Source: Candidatus Binatia bacterium (GTDB lineage Bacteria; Desulfobacterota; Binatia; HRBIN30). From it: 64,000 bases of DNA. Below the pieces are notes generated by a model. It searched no databases. It had not been told where the DNA came from and saw nothing but the letters and a program-made list of their open reading frames with translations. The position numbers and the translations under genes were made by a program. The first letter of the stretch is position 1; every line of letters starts with the position of its first letter. The stretch covers positions 1,082,566 through 1,146,565 of the forward strand of contig BPIR01000001.1 of NCBI GenBank assembly GCA_026004215.1, read 5' to 3'. This document shows positions 54,165 to 63,034 of this stretch, piece after piece.

Positions 54165-54710
54165 ATGGCAGGCGCGCTCCGTACCATACGCATTGGCTTG
54201 GCATTGCTACTTCTCGCCGGAAGCGGGCGCGCCCTGGTCCTGCACTCGCGCGACGAAGCACTTGCCCTGGCCTTTCCCGATGCCACGGAAATCCAGCCTC
54301 TCGACTTTTACCTCACCCCGGAACAACGCTCCGAAATCGAGCATCTGGCCCGCGCCAAACTCGATTCGAACTTGATCACCGTATACGCCGGCTACAAAGA
54401 CGGCCAAGCTACGGGCTATGCGCTGCTGGACACTCACGTTGTCCGCACGCTTCCGGAAACATTGTTAATCGTTTTGAGTCCGCAAGGAGAGGTCCGCGCC
54501 ACTCACCTGCTGGCATTTTACGAGCCTCCCGAATACGCACCACCCGAGGCTTGGTTGAAGAAATTTGCCGGGAAGACTTTGAAAAGAGAGACGGAGGCAG
54601 GACGAACAGTGGATGCCATCGCCGGCAGCACTCTCACTGCGCGAGCCGCAGCCAACGCGGTGACGCGCGCGCTAGCGGTGTATGCCGTGCTGCTCGCCGA
54701 AAGGAAGTAA
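54165..54710 (+). CDS. Exported FMN-binding-domain protein (ApbE substrate candidate)
   Basis: A 181-residue protein with an N-terminal signal or anchor (IGLALLLLAGSGRALVL) and an RnfG/NosR-like FMN-binding domain. TVDAIAGSTLTARA carries the flavinylation pattern Asp150-x-x-x-Gly-Ser-Thr156, close to the DxxSGAT consensus recognised by ApbE; Thr156 is the predicted attachment site for FMN. EAWLKKFAGKTL upstream of it is also typical. ApbE is encoded two genes later. It should act outside the cytoplasmic membrane as an electron carrier. It begins 8 bases after the porin stop. Confidence 0.85.
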   Translation: MAGALRTIRIGLALLLLAGSGRALVLHSRDEALALAFPDATEIQPLDFYLTPEQRSEIEHLARAKLDSNLITVYAGYKDGQATGYALLDTHVVRTLPETLLIVLSPQGEVRATHLLAFYEPPEYAPPEAWLKKFAGKTLKRETEAGRTVDAIAGSTLTARAAANAVTRALAVYAVLLAERK

Positions 54711-54713
54711 CCT

Positions 54714-55238
54714 GTGCGCTTTGTCATCTCAGGAGAATGGACACGCAATCGCCTGCTCAAGGTGATCGTGGCCTGTTTCCTCGTGTACACGTTTTTCCTT
54801 TGGCTCACCAACGCGGGGCTGTTTTTCTATCGCATGAGCTTACGGCCGAGTGCGGTCATCGAATATTATCGCGGCTCCGAAGAAAAATTCTTGCAACCTC
54901 GGTCTCTCGTTGGCCTGCTGGAACAGTTGCACTTTCACACTTTTGCTATGGGAATCCTGCTGTTGACCCTGACCCACCTGCTTTTGTTCGTACCCCTTTC
55001 GCTGCGTACCAAAGCCTACGGCATTGCGGGTTCATTCAGCGCTGCGCTGCTCGGCGAGCTTTCCGGTTGGGGCGTACGTTTTGTCCACCCGGGCTTCGCA
55101 TACTTGAAAATCTTCTCGTTTCTCGTGCTGCAAGGGATGATTCTGTGGTTGATGATCATGGTCGCATGGGCCTTGTGGACAGAGGCACCGAGTGCCTACG
55201 GCCGTCCTCCCGCACGACCGCAATACCCGGTAGACTAA
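54714..55238 (+). CDS. Four-helix inner-membrane protein, possible haem b electron carrier
   Basis: A 174-residue membrane protein with four predicted helices (about residues 14-38, 72-96, 101-122, 128-152). His75 and His88 lie in helix 2, 13 residues apart, on a HFHTFAMG...LTHLLLF pattern seen in some b-type cytochromes, so haem binding is possible but unproven. I recognise no named family. GTG 54714 has AAAGGAAG upstream and sits 3 bases after the FMN-protein stop; its TAA overlaps the apbE ATG by one base. The position suggests it passes electrons from the membrane to the flavoprotein. Confidence 0.7.
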   Translation: MRFVISGEWTRNRLLKVIVACFLVYTFFLWLTNAGLFFYRMSLRPSAVIEYYRGSEEKFLQPRSLVGLLEQLHFHTFAMGILLLTLTHLLLFVPLSLRTKAYGIAGSFSAALLGELSGWGVRFVHPGFAYLKIFSFLVLQGMILWLMIMVAWALWTEAPSAYGRPPARPQYPVD

Positions 55239-56215
55239 TGCGCATCCGTTTTCTCTCCCTCTCGTTTCTTCTCCTGCACTGCCTCGCAAGGTCTGCGTGG
55301 GCAGGCAATCCAGACGCCAACGTGGCCGTAGAAGGCCAAGTGGTCATGGGCACGATCTTGGAGGTGATGGTCACGGCACGTCCATCCGAGGACGCCCGCC
55401 GGCTGGCGCGCGAAGCCATTGCCATCGCACATCACTGGGACGAGGTACTAAGCCCGTTTCTCCCTCATTCTGAGCTTCGCCGGCTCCACACATTCCAAGG
55501 TGTGCCTATTTTCGCCAGTGACGATTTGCGCGCCGCGCTGATGTGGGCCGGAGAGCTTGCCGTCGAGACGCGAGGCGCGTTCGACCCGGCGTTTCCCTCG
55601 GCTCCATGGCTGCGCTCGAACGGGCGAGGCTCGCCCCCCACATTTTGGAACTCTGTAGAATTTCGAGGCGCCGGTGTGCGAATTCATTCTGGAGCAACGA
55701 TCGACCCTGGTGCTTTTGGAAAAGGGCTCGCTCTGGATGCGATTCTTGCCTGGATGCGTTACCGAGGCGCAACCGAGGTGTTCCTGAATTTCGGCGGCTC
55801 GAGCTTTGCCCGCGAAGCACGTGGAGAGGCTGCACGCTCGGCGCGCCGGGTCATGCTTCCTGGTGTGGACGGGCGCCCGCTCGGCATCGTCGAGCTTCGC
55901 TCGGGCTCTCTGTCTGTGTCTGCCGCCGGGGCACGAGAAGGTGCAATCTCTATCGTCGACCCTCGCTCCGGACAGGCACTCCCTCCTGGTCGGATGGCTG
56001 CGGCCTGGGCGAAGGAGGCCACGGTGGCCGACGCATGGTCCACAGCCCTCGTTGTAGACGGAACACCAGGTCTACGGGCTGCGGAACAGCAGGGCGTGGA
56101 AGGTCTGGTCGTGGAAAATGGCTCGGTGCAAACCACGCGGTCGTTCCCGCTGGCGGCTTGCACCGCCTCTTGCTGGCCGCCCCACGAATCTTTCTCCCCG
56201 GAGCACCCGTCATGA
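55238..56215 (+). CDS. apbE: ApbE-family FAD:protein FMN transferase, exported
   Basis: A 325-residue enzyme moving FMN from FAD onto a Thr/Ser of periplasmic flavoproteins. Signal peptide [68 protein letters not shown] and [14 protein letters not shown] follow the ApbE order; the last block holds the Mg-binding Asp/Thr. The usual IDLGGIAKG reads IDPGAFGKG, a divergence at the flavin pocket. Start ATG 55238 overlaps the preceding TAA, and the stop overlaps the bfd start by ATGA. Its likely client is the FMN-binding protein two genes upstream. Confidence 0.88.
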   Translation: MRIRFLSLSFLLLHCLARSAWAGNPDANVAVEGQVVMGTILEVMVTARPSEDARRLAREAIAIAHHWDEVLSPFLPHSELRRLHTFQGVPIFASDDLRAALMWAGELAVETRGAFDPAFPSAPWLRSNGRGSPPTFWNSVEFRGAGVRIHSGATIDPGAFGKGLALDAILAWMRYRGATEVFLNFGGSSFAREARGEAARSARRVMLPGVDGRPLGIVELRSGSLSVSAAGAREGAISIVDPRSGQALPPGRMAAAWAKEATVADAWSTALVVDGTPGLRAAEQQGVEGLVVENGSVQTTRSFPLAACTASCWPPHESFSPEHPS

Positions 56216-56454
56216 TCGTGTGTCTATGTACAGGCCTCACGGATCGGTGCATCGCTCAACATGTCGAGAGCGGTGTTTGCGACCCGGCAACGATCATGCG
56301 GGCCACCCGAGCGGGCCGCTGCAGCCCGGCCTGCCGTGCGGAGCTCTGTCGCCTCGTGGTTCAGTTCACTCGCTCGAAAGCACAACCACATGCGCTTGCC
56401 CCAGCCAACAAAATCGCGCAGGAAGAGGAGCCAAGGAGGAACGCGCCGTCATGA
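56212..56454 (+). CDS. bfd: Bacterioferritin-associated ferredoxin-like [2Fe-2S] protein
   Basis: An 80-residue Bfd-like protein. [14 protein letters not shown] has the CxC pair and [14 protein letters not shown] the C-terminal cysteines. Canonical Bfd has CxC...CxxC; here the second pair is CxxxC, with a further Cys four residues on, so cluster ligation may differ. Bfd reduces bacterioferritin to release stored iron. The gene overlaps apbE (ATGA) before and bfr (ATGA) after. A basic tail of about 30 residues is unusual. Confidence 0.85.
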   Translation: MIVCLCTGLTDRCIAQHVESGVCDPATIMRATRAGRCSPACRAELCRLVVQFTRSKAQPHALAPANKIAQEEEPRRNAPS

Positions 56455-56921
56455 AGGGTAATCCCAAGCTCATCGAGTTACTGAACGAAGTCCTGACTGG
56501 CGAGCTCACCGGCATCAATCAGTATTTCGTCCATGCGAAAATGTGCGAGAACTGGGGCTACAAGCGCCTGTACGAAAAAATCCGTAAAGAATCCATCGAG
56601 GAAATGAAACACGCCGACGAACTGATCGAGCGTATCCTTTACCTCGAAGGCGTGCCCAACATGCAGCGATTGGGAAAAGTACGGGTCGGCGAGACTGTCC
56701 CGGAGCAACTCAAGTTGGACCTAGCCTTGGAAAAGGAGGCCGTCGAACGCTTGAATCGCGCCATCGCTTTAGCCGTGGAAGTGGGGGACAATGGTACTCG
56801 TGAGTTACTGGAGTCGATCCTGACCAGCGAGGAAGAACACATCGAATGGTTGGAGGCACAGCTCCACCTGCTTCGAGAAGTCGGGGAACAAAATTATCTC
56901 GCACAGCAAATTCGCGACTGA
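56451..56921 (+). CDS. bfr: Bacterioferritin
   Basis: A 156-residue haem-containing ferritin that oxidises and stores iron in a 24-subunit shell. All ferroxidase-centre residues are at their family positions: Glu18, Glu51, His54, Glu94, Glu127 and His130, and the haem ligand is Met52. ATG 56451 has AAGGAGGA upstream and overlaps the bfd stop, so storage and release proteins are translated together. It is the last gene of the iron/flavin operon. Confidence 0.96.
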   Translation: MKGNPKLIELLNEVLTGELTGINQYFVHAKMCENWGYKRLYEKIRKESIEEMKHADELIERILYLEGVPNMQRLGKVRVGETVPEQLKLDLALEKEAVERLNRAIALAVEVGDNGTRELLESILTSEEEHIEWLEAQLHLLREVGEQNYLAQQIRD

Positions 56922-56966
56922 AGAAGATCGCGGCCCGTTATCCTCTGGGCAGATGCCGGCCAGCGC

Positions 56967-57890
56967 TCACGACCGTTCCGTTTCCTTTCCTAACGCAGCC
57001 GGAGCGCGATTCTTCCCGGCATGAGCAGCCAGGACCACGAGTGTCAGGACGTAAGGGAGGACCAGCGCGGCTTGATACGGTACCGCCCATCCCAGCGCCT
57101 GGATGTGGAACTGCAAGGCAATCGCAAAACCGAATAAGCTTGCCGCCCCCAAAATACCCCATGGGGACCAACCCCCGAAAATCACGATTGCCAAGGCAAT
57201 GAAGCCCCTGCCCGCAGACATACCTTCGACAAACGTCTTGGCATACGCGAGCACCAAATAACTGCCAGCCACGCCCGCCAAAACCCCACACGCAATCAAA
57301 GCGGCCGCGCGGATCTTTCCTACCCGAACCCCCTGCGCCGCAGCAGCAAAGGGATCCTCGCCCGCCATGCGCCATCGTAGGCCTGGAAGGGTGCGATACA
57401 ACCACCACGAAACCGCAGGCACCAGTACAAAGGCAAGATGCCCCAGAAGCGGCTGGGTAAAAACCGCGGGTCCGAAAACCGGCACCTGCTCCAGCCAAGG
57501 TACCGCAACCGGGTGAAGGCCCTCCACCATCAAAGCACTACCGGTCACCCCAAACACACCGCGGTATCCCACCCCGCTCGCCCCTAAAGCGAGCAGATTG
57601 AGCGCGGTTCCACATACAACCTGGTTTGCACCGAAACCGACCATGGCCACGGCCAGCAAGGCACCCATGGTTGCCCCGGCCACCGCGGCAGCGAGGACGC
57701 CCAACCAAGGCTGGCCAGTCGTGTAGGCGACGAGCATCGAAGCGAAAGCGCCCATCAGAATCATGCCTTCGAGTCCGATGTTCACCACTCCGGCGCGCTC
57801 CACCAGCAATTCGCCCAACGCTGCGAACAGCAGCGGAACCGCCATGGCGACAGTCGTTTGCAACAGGCTTGCGAGAACAAGCGCCTCCAT
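56967..57890 (-). CDS. ABC transporter permease, nucleoside/BMP-dependent type
   Basis: A 307-residue inner-membrane permease of the branched-chain/ribose-type family (BPD_transp_2). VNIGLEGMILMGAF, GANQVVCGTALNLLALG and GRGFIALAIVIFGGWSPWG are hallmarks of the second permease (YufQ/NupQ-like) of nucleoside importers. Such importers need a second permease, an ATPase and a BMP-type binding protein. None is adjacent here: the neighbours are bfr (convergent) and a DUF4838 gene (divergent), so the gene appears isolated or its partners are elsewhere. Confidence 0.85.
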   Translation of the reverse strand: MEALVLASLLQTTVAMAVPLLFAALGELLVERAGVVNIGLEGMILMGAFASMLVAYTTGQPWLGVLAAAVAGATMGALLAVAMVGFGANQVVCGTALNLLALGASGVGYRGVFGVTGSALMVEGLHPVAVPWLEQVPVFGPAVFTQPLLGHLAFVLVPAVSWWLYRTLPGLRWRMAGEDPFAAAAQGVRVGKIRAAALIACGVLAGVAGSYLVLAYAKTFVEGMSAGRGFIALAIVIFGGWSPWGILGAASLFGFAIALQFHIQALGWAVPYQAALVLPYVLTLVVLAAHAGKNRAPAALGKETERS

Positions 57891-57928
57891 CCCGGTTTTC
57901 GATACCCTCTGGGGCGAGATTTCACCAG

Positions 57929-57949
57929 AGCGAGCCCACTAAGCTCGCT
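57929..57949. promoter_or_regulatory. Dyad in the divergent permease/DUF4838 intergenic region
   Basis: Perfect 7-base arms AGCGAGC and GCTCGCT with a 7-base centre, in the middle of the 110-base divergent spacer. The position suits an operator for one or both genes; no regulator is nearby. Confidence 0.4.
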
Positions 57950-58000
57950 TGGCAGAAGATTGCCTTTTGAGTAGCTTGCGGCTGCGGCGTTCGAGGTCTC

Positions 58001-59830
58001 ATGGTGCAGCAAACAGCGAAGCAAGTCACTGTCGAGTGGACCGCACAGCAGCTTGCTTCCAGCAGCGTGTACATCCCCTGCGAGCCCGCTCCAGTCGTCT
58101 CGTTCGCAGCAGAAGAGCTGCGACGTTACCTTTGCCGGATCATTGGTCGCATGCTGCCGCTGTGCTCCGCTGTGACTGTGCCCCCTGCGGCGGTCGCGAT
58201 CGCGCAAAACGAACCCCCGGTGACCCTTGCCACCGGCACGCCCATGCCACGAGGATTTCGCATATCACCTGGACCCGACACGATCCGTGTGCACGCAGCC
58301 AATCCGGAAACTGTGTTGCAAGGGATCTACCGATTCCTCGAAGGCTTCGGCTGCATCTGGTCGGTGCTCGGACGGGATCAGGAGTTCGTGCCGTCTCGGC
58401 CTGCGGACAGGTTTCGCTTCGAGGAGCTGCAATGTTCGCCCCAGTTCCATACCGTCGCCTACTGCAGTGACATTGTCAGTTGGCACTACACCCAGCCGGA
58501 CCTCTACCGCGAGCGGATCGCCGAGGACCTAGACCTGCTCGACTGGATGGCCAAAACCGGAGCGACGCGCTTTTTTTTCATTCGCCACCCGTTCGACTCG
58601 AAGTCGGTCATCGAAGAACTCGCCGAACGGTGCGCCCAGCGAGGGATCACGGTGGAAGTGGGGGGGCACATTTTGCCCACGCTTCTTTCGCGCGAGTGGT
58701 TCTATCAGCACCCAGAATACTTCCCTGCGACGCATCGAGGCCAGCGTATAGACGTTGGAAATCTTTGTGCGAGCAACCCGCGGGCACGAGACATCGTCGG
58801 CAAAGGAGCCGTGCAGTTTGTCTCTGCTGCCGGCCACACGGCCGCACTGCACGTTTGGGGTGCTGACGTGCTCGGGGGTGGTTGGTGCCGTTGCAACCGT
58901 TGCCAAAAACTCACACCACAAGAGCAAAGTGTGCTGGTGTGCAACGCAGTCGCCGAAGCCTTGGAAAAGGAAGGGCTCGATACCCGCGTATACTACCTCG
59001 CATACCACGACACGATCGAACCGCGCCTACGCATCGAGCCTCACCCCCGAGTGTGGTGCGAATTTGCTCCGCGCGAACGCTGCTACGGGCACGCTATCTC
59101 CGACGCGCAGTGCGGCAGTAATCGCTACTATCACCAGGGTCTGCTCGGCTACTTGGAGGCGTTCGAGAAACGGGTGCGCGTGTTCGAGTACTACGGCGAT
59201 GCGATCCTGTTCTTCGGTTGTTTAGTGCCGATTCCGGAGGTCATTCAACAGGATGTTCGGGAGTACTCGAAAGTTGGCGTCGCCGAACTGTCCTTCCTCC
59301 AGTTCGGGAGGTTCAGCCGGTGGGCCTACGCTCCGAACTTCGTCAGTTTTGCGGCTGCCACCCGCGGGGCCTCGACTGAGGTGGCCTTGGAGCAACTTTT
59401 CGCGCGCTGGAACGGCGACCCCAGGCTGTTGCGCCGGGCCTTCCGTAACCTGGAAGCGGTTATGTGCAGACTGGTCCGTTACGGCGACATCCGGATCAGA
59501 CCCAAGCGGCGGGCCCAGCGGGACGAGCTGCGTGCGGCTCTTGCGACTCACCTACCGCAACTCGGCCAAGTCGCCGAGAGCCTCGCTGCTGGCCATACAC
59601 CGTCCTTGCAATCCTTGGCCCTACTGGTTCGCTACACGCAAACCGTGTTGGAAGGGATTGCGCACGAACTCGATAGTGGAGGCGCAGCGCAGGCAGTGTT
59701 TGCCCGGGCGCTCCAAATTCTCGAAGCGGCGGATCGCCGATTCAAAGGGGTGTGGGGCGAGGCCGACCTTCCCGTGATTCACGATCTCTTTAACATGGCA
59801 CCCTTCGTGGCAGGCTGGGGTGGAAGCTAA
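58001..59830 (+). CDS. DUF4838-containing glycosidase-like protein
   Basis: A 609-residue protein with the DUF4838 architecture. The N-terminal alpha-glucuronidase/GH20b-like part (AAEELRRYLCRI, VLQGIYRFLEGFGCIW) precedes a TIM-barrel-like domain with HPEYFPATHRGQR, LCASNPRAR and GGGWCRCNRCQ. DUF4838 proteins are thought to be glycoside hydrolases or related, with no defined substrate known to me. No signal peptide is visible, so this copy may be cytoplasmic. The adjacent divergent nucleoside-type permease may supply or remove a related compound, but that is a guess. Confidence 0.75.
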   Translation: MVQQTAKQVTVEWTAQQLASSSVYIPCEPAPVVSFAAEELRRYLCRIIGRMLPLCSAVTVPPAAVAIAQNEPPVTLATGTPMPRGFRISPGPDTIRVHAANPETVLQGIYRFLEGFGCIWSVLGRDQEFVPSRPADRFRFEELQCSPQFHTVAYCSDIVSWHYTQPDLYRERIAEDLDLLDWMAKTGATRFFFIRHPFDSKSVIEELAERCAQRGITVEVGGHILPTLLSREWFYQHPEYFPATHRGQRIDVGNLCASNPRARDIVGKGAVQFVSAAGHTAALHVWGADVLGGGWCRCNRCQKLTPQEQSVLVCNAVAEALEKEGLDTRVYYLAYHDTIEPRLRIEPHPRVWCEFAPRERCYGHAISDAQCGSNRYYHQGLLGYLEAFEKRVRVFEYYGDAILFFGCLVPIPEVIQQDVREYSKVGVAELSFLQFGRFSRWAYAPNFVSFAAATRGASTEVALEQLFARWNGDPRLLRRAFRNLEAVMCRLVRYGDIRIRPKRRAQRDELRAALATHLPQLGQVAESLAAGHTPSLQSLALLVRYTQTVLEGIAHELDSGGAAQAVFARALQILEAADRRFKGVWGEADLPVIHDLFNMAPFVAGWGGS

Positions 59831-59851
59831 GGACGAAAGGGGCACGATGCG

Positions 59852-61555
59852 ATGCGGCGCAGACGCAAGCTGTGGCTGGTCATCTTTTTTTCGCTCCTTC
59901 TTGGGGGACTTTTCTTTTATTTTCGCCGCGGCCCGCAAATCGCGGCGCACTCCGTATTGCTCGTAACCTTGCGAGGTACCTATCCCGAGGCGGCACCAGA
60001 GGGGCTCTTGTCGAGGATCGTATCGGGACGCGAAACGAGCCTGGCCGAGCTCTTGCTGAGTTTGCGCAAGGCGTCGGCGGACGCTCGCATCCGAGGCATC
60101 GTGGTGCGCGTCGCGGACCTGGAGATCGGCTGGGCCAAAGCGGCGGATATCCGCGACGGACTCACTGCGGCCCGCCGGGCAGGAAAATCCACGCTCGCTC
60201 TACTCGAACACGAAGCCGGTAATGCCGCCCTCCCGTATTTCGTTGCCTCTGCTTGCGAGCGGGTGTACGTGGCACCTGGGGGACAGGTTGCGTTGCGTGG
60301 CTTGGCCGCCCGTTATGTGTTTCTCGGCGGCCTGTGGGAAAAGCTCCACATCGAAATGGATGTGGAAAAAATGGCCGAGTACAAAACTGCTGGAGACACT
60401 CTCGCGAACAAAGCAATGTCCCCGGCGCATCGCGAAATGGCGAATTCGCTGCTGGACAGCGTTAACGATTGGTACATCAGCACCATTGCGTTCGCGCGGG
60501 GCATCGACAGCGAGACAGTCCGCTCCACTATTGAAGAGCGGGCTCCCTCGGGCGCCCAACAGCTCGTCGAGGCGGGCTTTGCTGACGGAGCCAAGTACCT
60601 CGACGATCTTTGGCACGAGCTCGGGGTGGATCGCAATGCCATCGTTACCGAAGATACCTATGGGCAGGTGCCGCCAACAGCCGTTGGGCTCGAGACCGGG
60701 CCCAGGATTGCCGTAATTCTGGCCGCAGGCACGATTGCCACTGGAGAGAGTTACCGCACCAGCGCAGGCGCAGTGGCAGGGGCTGACTCGCTACGGGCCG
60801 CGCTGCAAGATGCGGCTCGCGATCCGCGCGTGCGAGCCATTGTGTTGCGAGTGGATAGCCCCGGCGGATCCGCACTAGCCGCCGATTCGGTTTGGCGTGC
60901 CGTCCAAGAGGCGCGCCGCCACAAGCCGGTGATCGCCTCGTTTTCCGACTTGGCCGCATCCGGTGGCTACTACATTGCAAGCAACAGTACAAAAATTGCC
61001 GCGCAGCCTGCAACGCTCACTGGGTCCATCGGTGTCGTCTTCGCCCGGCCCAATATTCGCGGCTTGCTCGCTGAATGGGGTATCCATACGGAAACTCTCA
61101 GCCGCGGGCGGTTTGCCTACCTGGATGATCCCACCTCGCCCCTAGACGACGGCGGCCGTGCCCGCGTCCGGGAGGACGTCGAGCGAACGTACGAATTGTT
61201 TTTGCGCCGGGTGAGCGAGGGGCGGGGGCTCGAGCGAGATCGCGTTCACGAAATCGGCCGAGGGCGCGTGTGGACTGGTACACAAGCAAAAGAGCTCGGT
61301 CTCGTTGATTCGCTCGGCGGCTTCTACCACGCGATCGAGCTGGCCAAAAAGGAAGCGGGCATACCGGCCGAGCAGGACCCGGAACTGATGTTTTTGCCGA
61401 AACGCAAGGGTTGGTGGCAGGAACTGACGGAAAGCTTTGCCACAACTCGCAGCCAGGCTCTGCCTCGTTTTGTGCGGCAAATCCTCGAGCGCATACCGGT
61501 TGGCCTGGAACCTGGTCCGGCAGCCATTCTTGCCGATGCCGTCACGGTGCAGTGA
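59852..61555 (+). CDS. sppA: Signal peptide peptidase SppA, long (67K) type
   Basis: A 567-residue membrane-anchored serine protease degrading cleaved signal peptides. One N-terminal helix (LWLVIFFSLLLGGLFFYF) is followed by two S49 peptidase domains. The catalytic lysine is Lys178 in KMAEYKTAGD in the first domain and the nucleophile Ser370 in DLAASGGYYIAS in the second, as in E. coli SppA. VDSPGGSA also matches. It begins 21 bases after the DUF4838 gene and precedes the MATE gene. Confidence 0.92.
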   Translation: MRRRRKLWLVIFFSLLLGGLFFYFRRGPQIAAHSVLLVTLRGTYPEAAPEGLLSRIVSGRETSLAELLLSLRKASADARIRGIVVRVADLEIGWAKAADIRDGLTAARRAGKSTLALLEHEAGNAALPYFVASACERVYVAPGGQVALRGLAARYVFLGGLWEKLHIEMDVEKMAEYKTAGDTLANKAMSPAHREMANSLLDSVNDWYISTIAFARGIDSETVRSTIEERAPSGAQQLVEAGFADGAKYLDDLWHELGVDRNAIVTEDTYGQVPPTAVGLETGPRIAVILAAGTIATGESYRTSAGAVAGADSLRAALQDAARDPRVRAIVLRVDSPGGSALAADSVWRAVQEARRHKPVIASFSDLAASGGYYIASNSTKIAAQPATLTGSIGVVFARPNIRGLLAEWGIHTETLSRGRFAYLDDPTSPLDDGGRARVREDVERTYELFLRRVSEGRGLERDRVHEIGRGRVWTGTQAKELGLVDSLGGFYHAIELAKKEAGIPAEQDPELMFLPKRKGWWQELTESFATTRSQALPRFVRQILERIPVGLEPGPAAILADAVTVQ

Positions 61556-61614
61556 GTGTGCGTTCCACCCTGTCGTCGAGAGCACGGCCGGTAGAAAACG
61601 ATGGGATCTCGTGA

Positions 61615-63024
61615 ATGGGTCTCTCGAACGCCCGCGCTACGCGATCGCACGGTTCGCCACGTGAGCTCCTGACATTATCGCCCACCACCGCAATTCTGCG
61701 CCTCGCCCTTCCCACCATGTCTGTGATGGTCGCGGCTGCCGTGTCCAACATTCTGTATACGTACTACGTGAGCCGCCTCGGCCCGGAAGCCTTGGCCGCA
61801 GTGTCGCTCGTTTTTCCCATCACGTTGATTGCCATTACCGCGGTCGGCGGCGGTTTGGGGGCAGGAACAGCCTCAGCCATCTCTCGAGCCCTGGGCAGAG
61901 GTCAACTTGGTTTGGCCAATCGAATCGCTGGGGAGGGCTTCAAGCTCTCCGTGATATCCGGGCTCGTGTTCGGTGGCGTCGTATGTGCGACCGCAGCCCC
62001 CGTCTTTACCTTGCTGGGCGGGCGCGGAGTGGTTTTGGACCAAGCAGTGGCATTTGCTCGGGTGTTGTTCGGTGGGGCTGCAATCTCCTTCGCGGCTGCC
62101 ATTCTCGACAACATCCTGCGCGCTGCGGGGGACAGTCGCACCCCGGCAGCGTGGGCCACTGCTTCGTTGGTCTTGCAATTGTTTCTCACCCCAGCGTTCA
62201 TGTTCTGGCTCGATTGGGGCCTCCTGGGAGCCGCTTTCGCAACATTGGCGGCGCAACTTTTCACCGTACTGCCGCGGCTGTACACGCTGACATTGCGGCA
62301 AGGCCGCCTGGGCTTGCGCCTGCAATTCTCGGGAGGGGGATACGAGTCGGCCGTAGAAATCTTGCGAGTGGCTACCCCGTCTGCACTGTCCACGTTCTCG
62401 AACTACGTGGGTTTGCTGGTACTCACCGGCGTCGTGGCTCGGTTTGGTGACCGATATCTGGCAGCGTATGGCCTGGGAACCCGACTCGACTTCGTTCTCC
62501 TCTCGCTCAACTATGGCTTCGCTGTCGCCGTGCTCACCCTCGTGGGTATGGCTGTGGGTGCCTCGGAGCTTCAGCGAGCTCAAAGGTACGTCCTGCATGC
62601 AGGGCTCCTGACCGGCACCACATTAGGGCTGCTCGCTGTTCTGCTCACCCTCTACCCGAATTTGTGGCTCGCTCGCTTTACGCGTGACCCAGAAGTTCTC
62701 GCCGTGGGCCGGGACTACCTGCACTGGGTCGCACCGACTTACCCATTTGTCGGATGGAGCATGCTCTGTGGATTTGCCTTCCAAGCGACGGGAAGAGCTT
62801 CGCTCCCGATGTTCTGGACGCTGGCTCGTGTGAGCCTGGTCGTCGCCGCGGCTCTGGTGTGCGTACGCGTGCTGAACCTCCCCGCTTGGACAATCTTTGC
62901 CTGCGTGGCGGCGGGCAATGTGTCGTCAGCCATTGTTTTGGGCTGGCTACTGATGCGCAACCTAGAGCCATTGCGACGCCCAGCGGCACACGTGGGGCAC
63001 TCCTTCTCCAGCAACCCGCCATGA
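61615..63024 (+). CDS. MATE-family efflux transporter
   Basis: A 469-residue inner-membrane exporter with about 12 helices in two repeated bundles (second begins near ATPSALSTFSNYVG). ILRLALPTMSVMV and SNILYTYYVSRLGPEALAAVSLVFP are typical MATE helix 1-2 sequences, and DNILRAAGDSRTPAAW matches the family loop. Members expel cationic drugs or metabolites with Na+ or H+; the substrate here is unknown. It follows sppA by 59 bases. Confidence 0.9.
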   Translation: MGLSNARATRSHGSPRELLTLSPTTAILRLALPTMSVMVAAAVSNILYTYYVSRLGPEALAAVSLVFPITLIAITAVGGGLGAGTASAISRALGRGQLGLANRIAGEGFKLSVISGLVFGGVVCATAAPVFTLLGGRGVVLDQAVAFARVLFGGAAISFAAAILDNILRAAGDSRTPAAWATASLVLQLFLTPAFMFWLDWGLLGAAFATLAAQLFTVLPRLYTLTLRQGRLGLRLQFSGGGYESAVEILRVATPSALSTFSNYVGLLVLTGVVARFGDRYLAAYGLGTRLDFVLLSLNYGFAVAVLTLVGMAVGASELQRAQRYVLHAGLLTGTTLGLLAVLLTLYPNLWLARFTRDPEVLAVGRDYLHWVAPTYPFVGWSMLCGFAFQATGRASLPMFWTLARVSLVVAAALVCVRVLNLPAWTIFACVAAGNVSSAIVLGWLLMRNLEPLRRPAAHVGHSFSSNPP

Positions 63025-63034
63025 GAGCTGTCGA

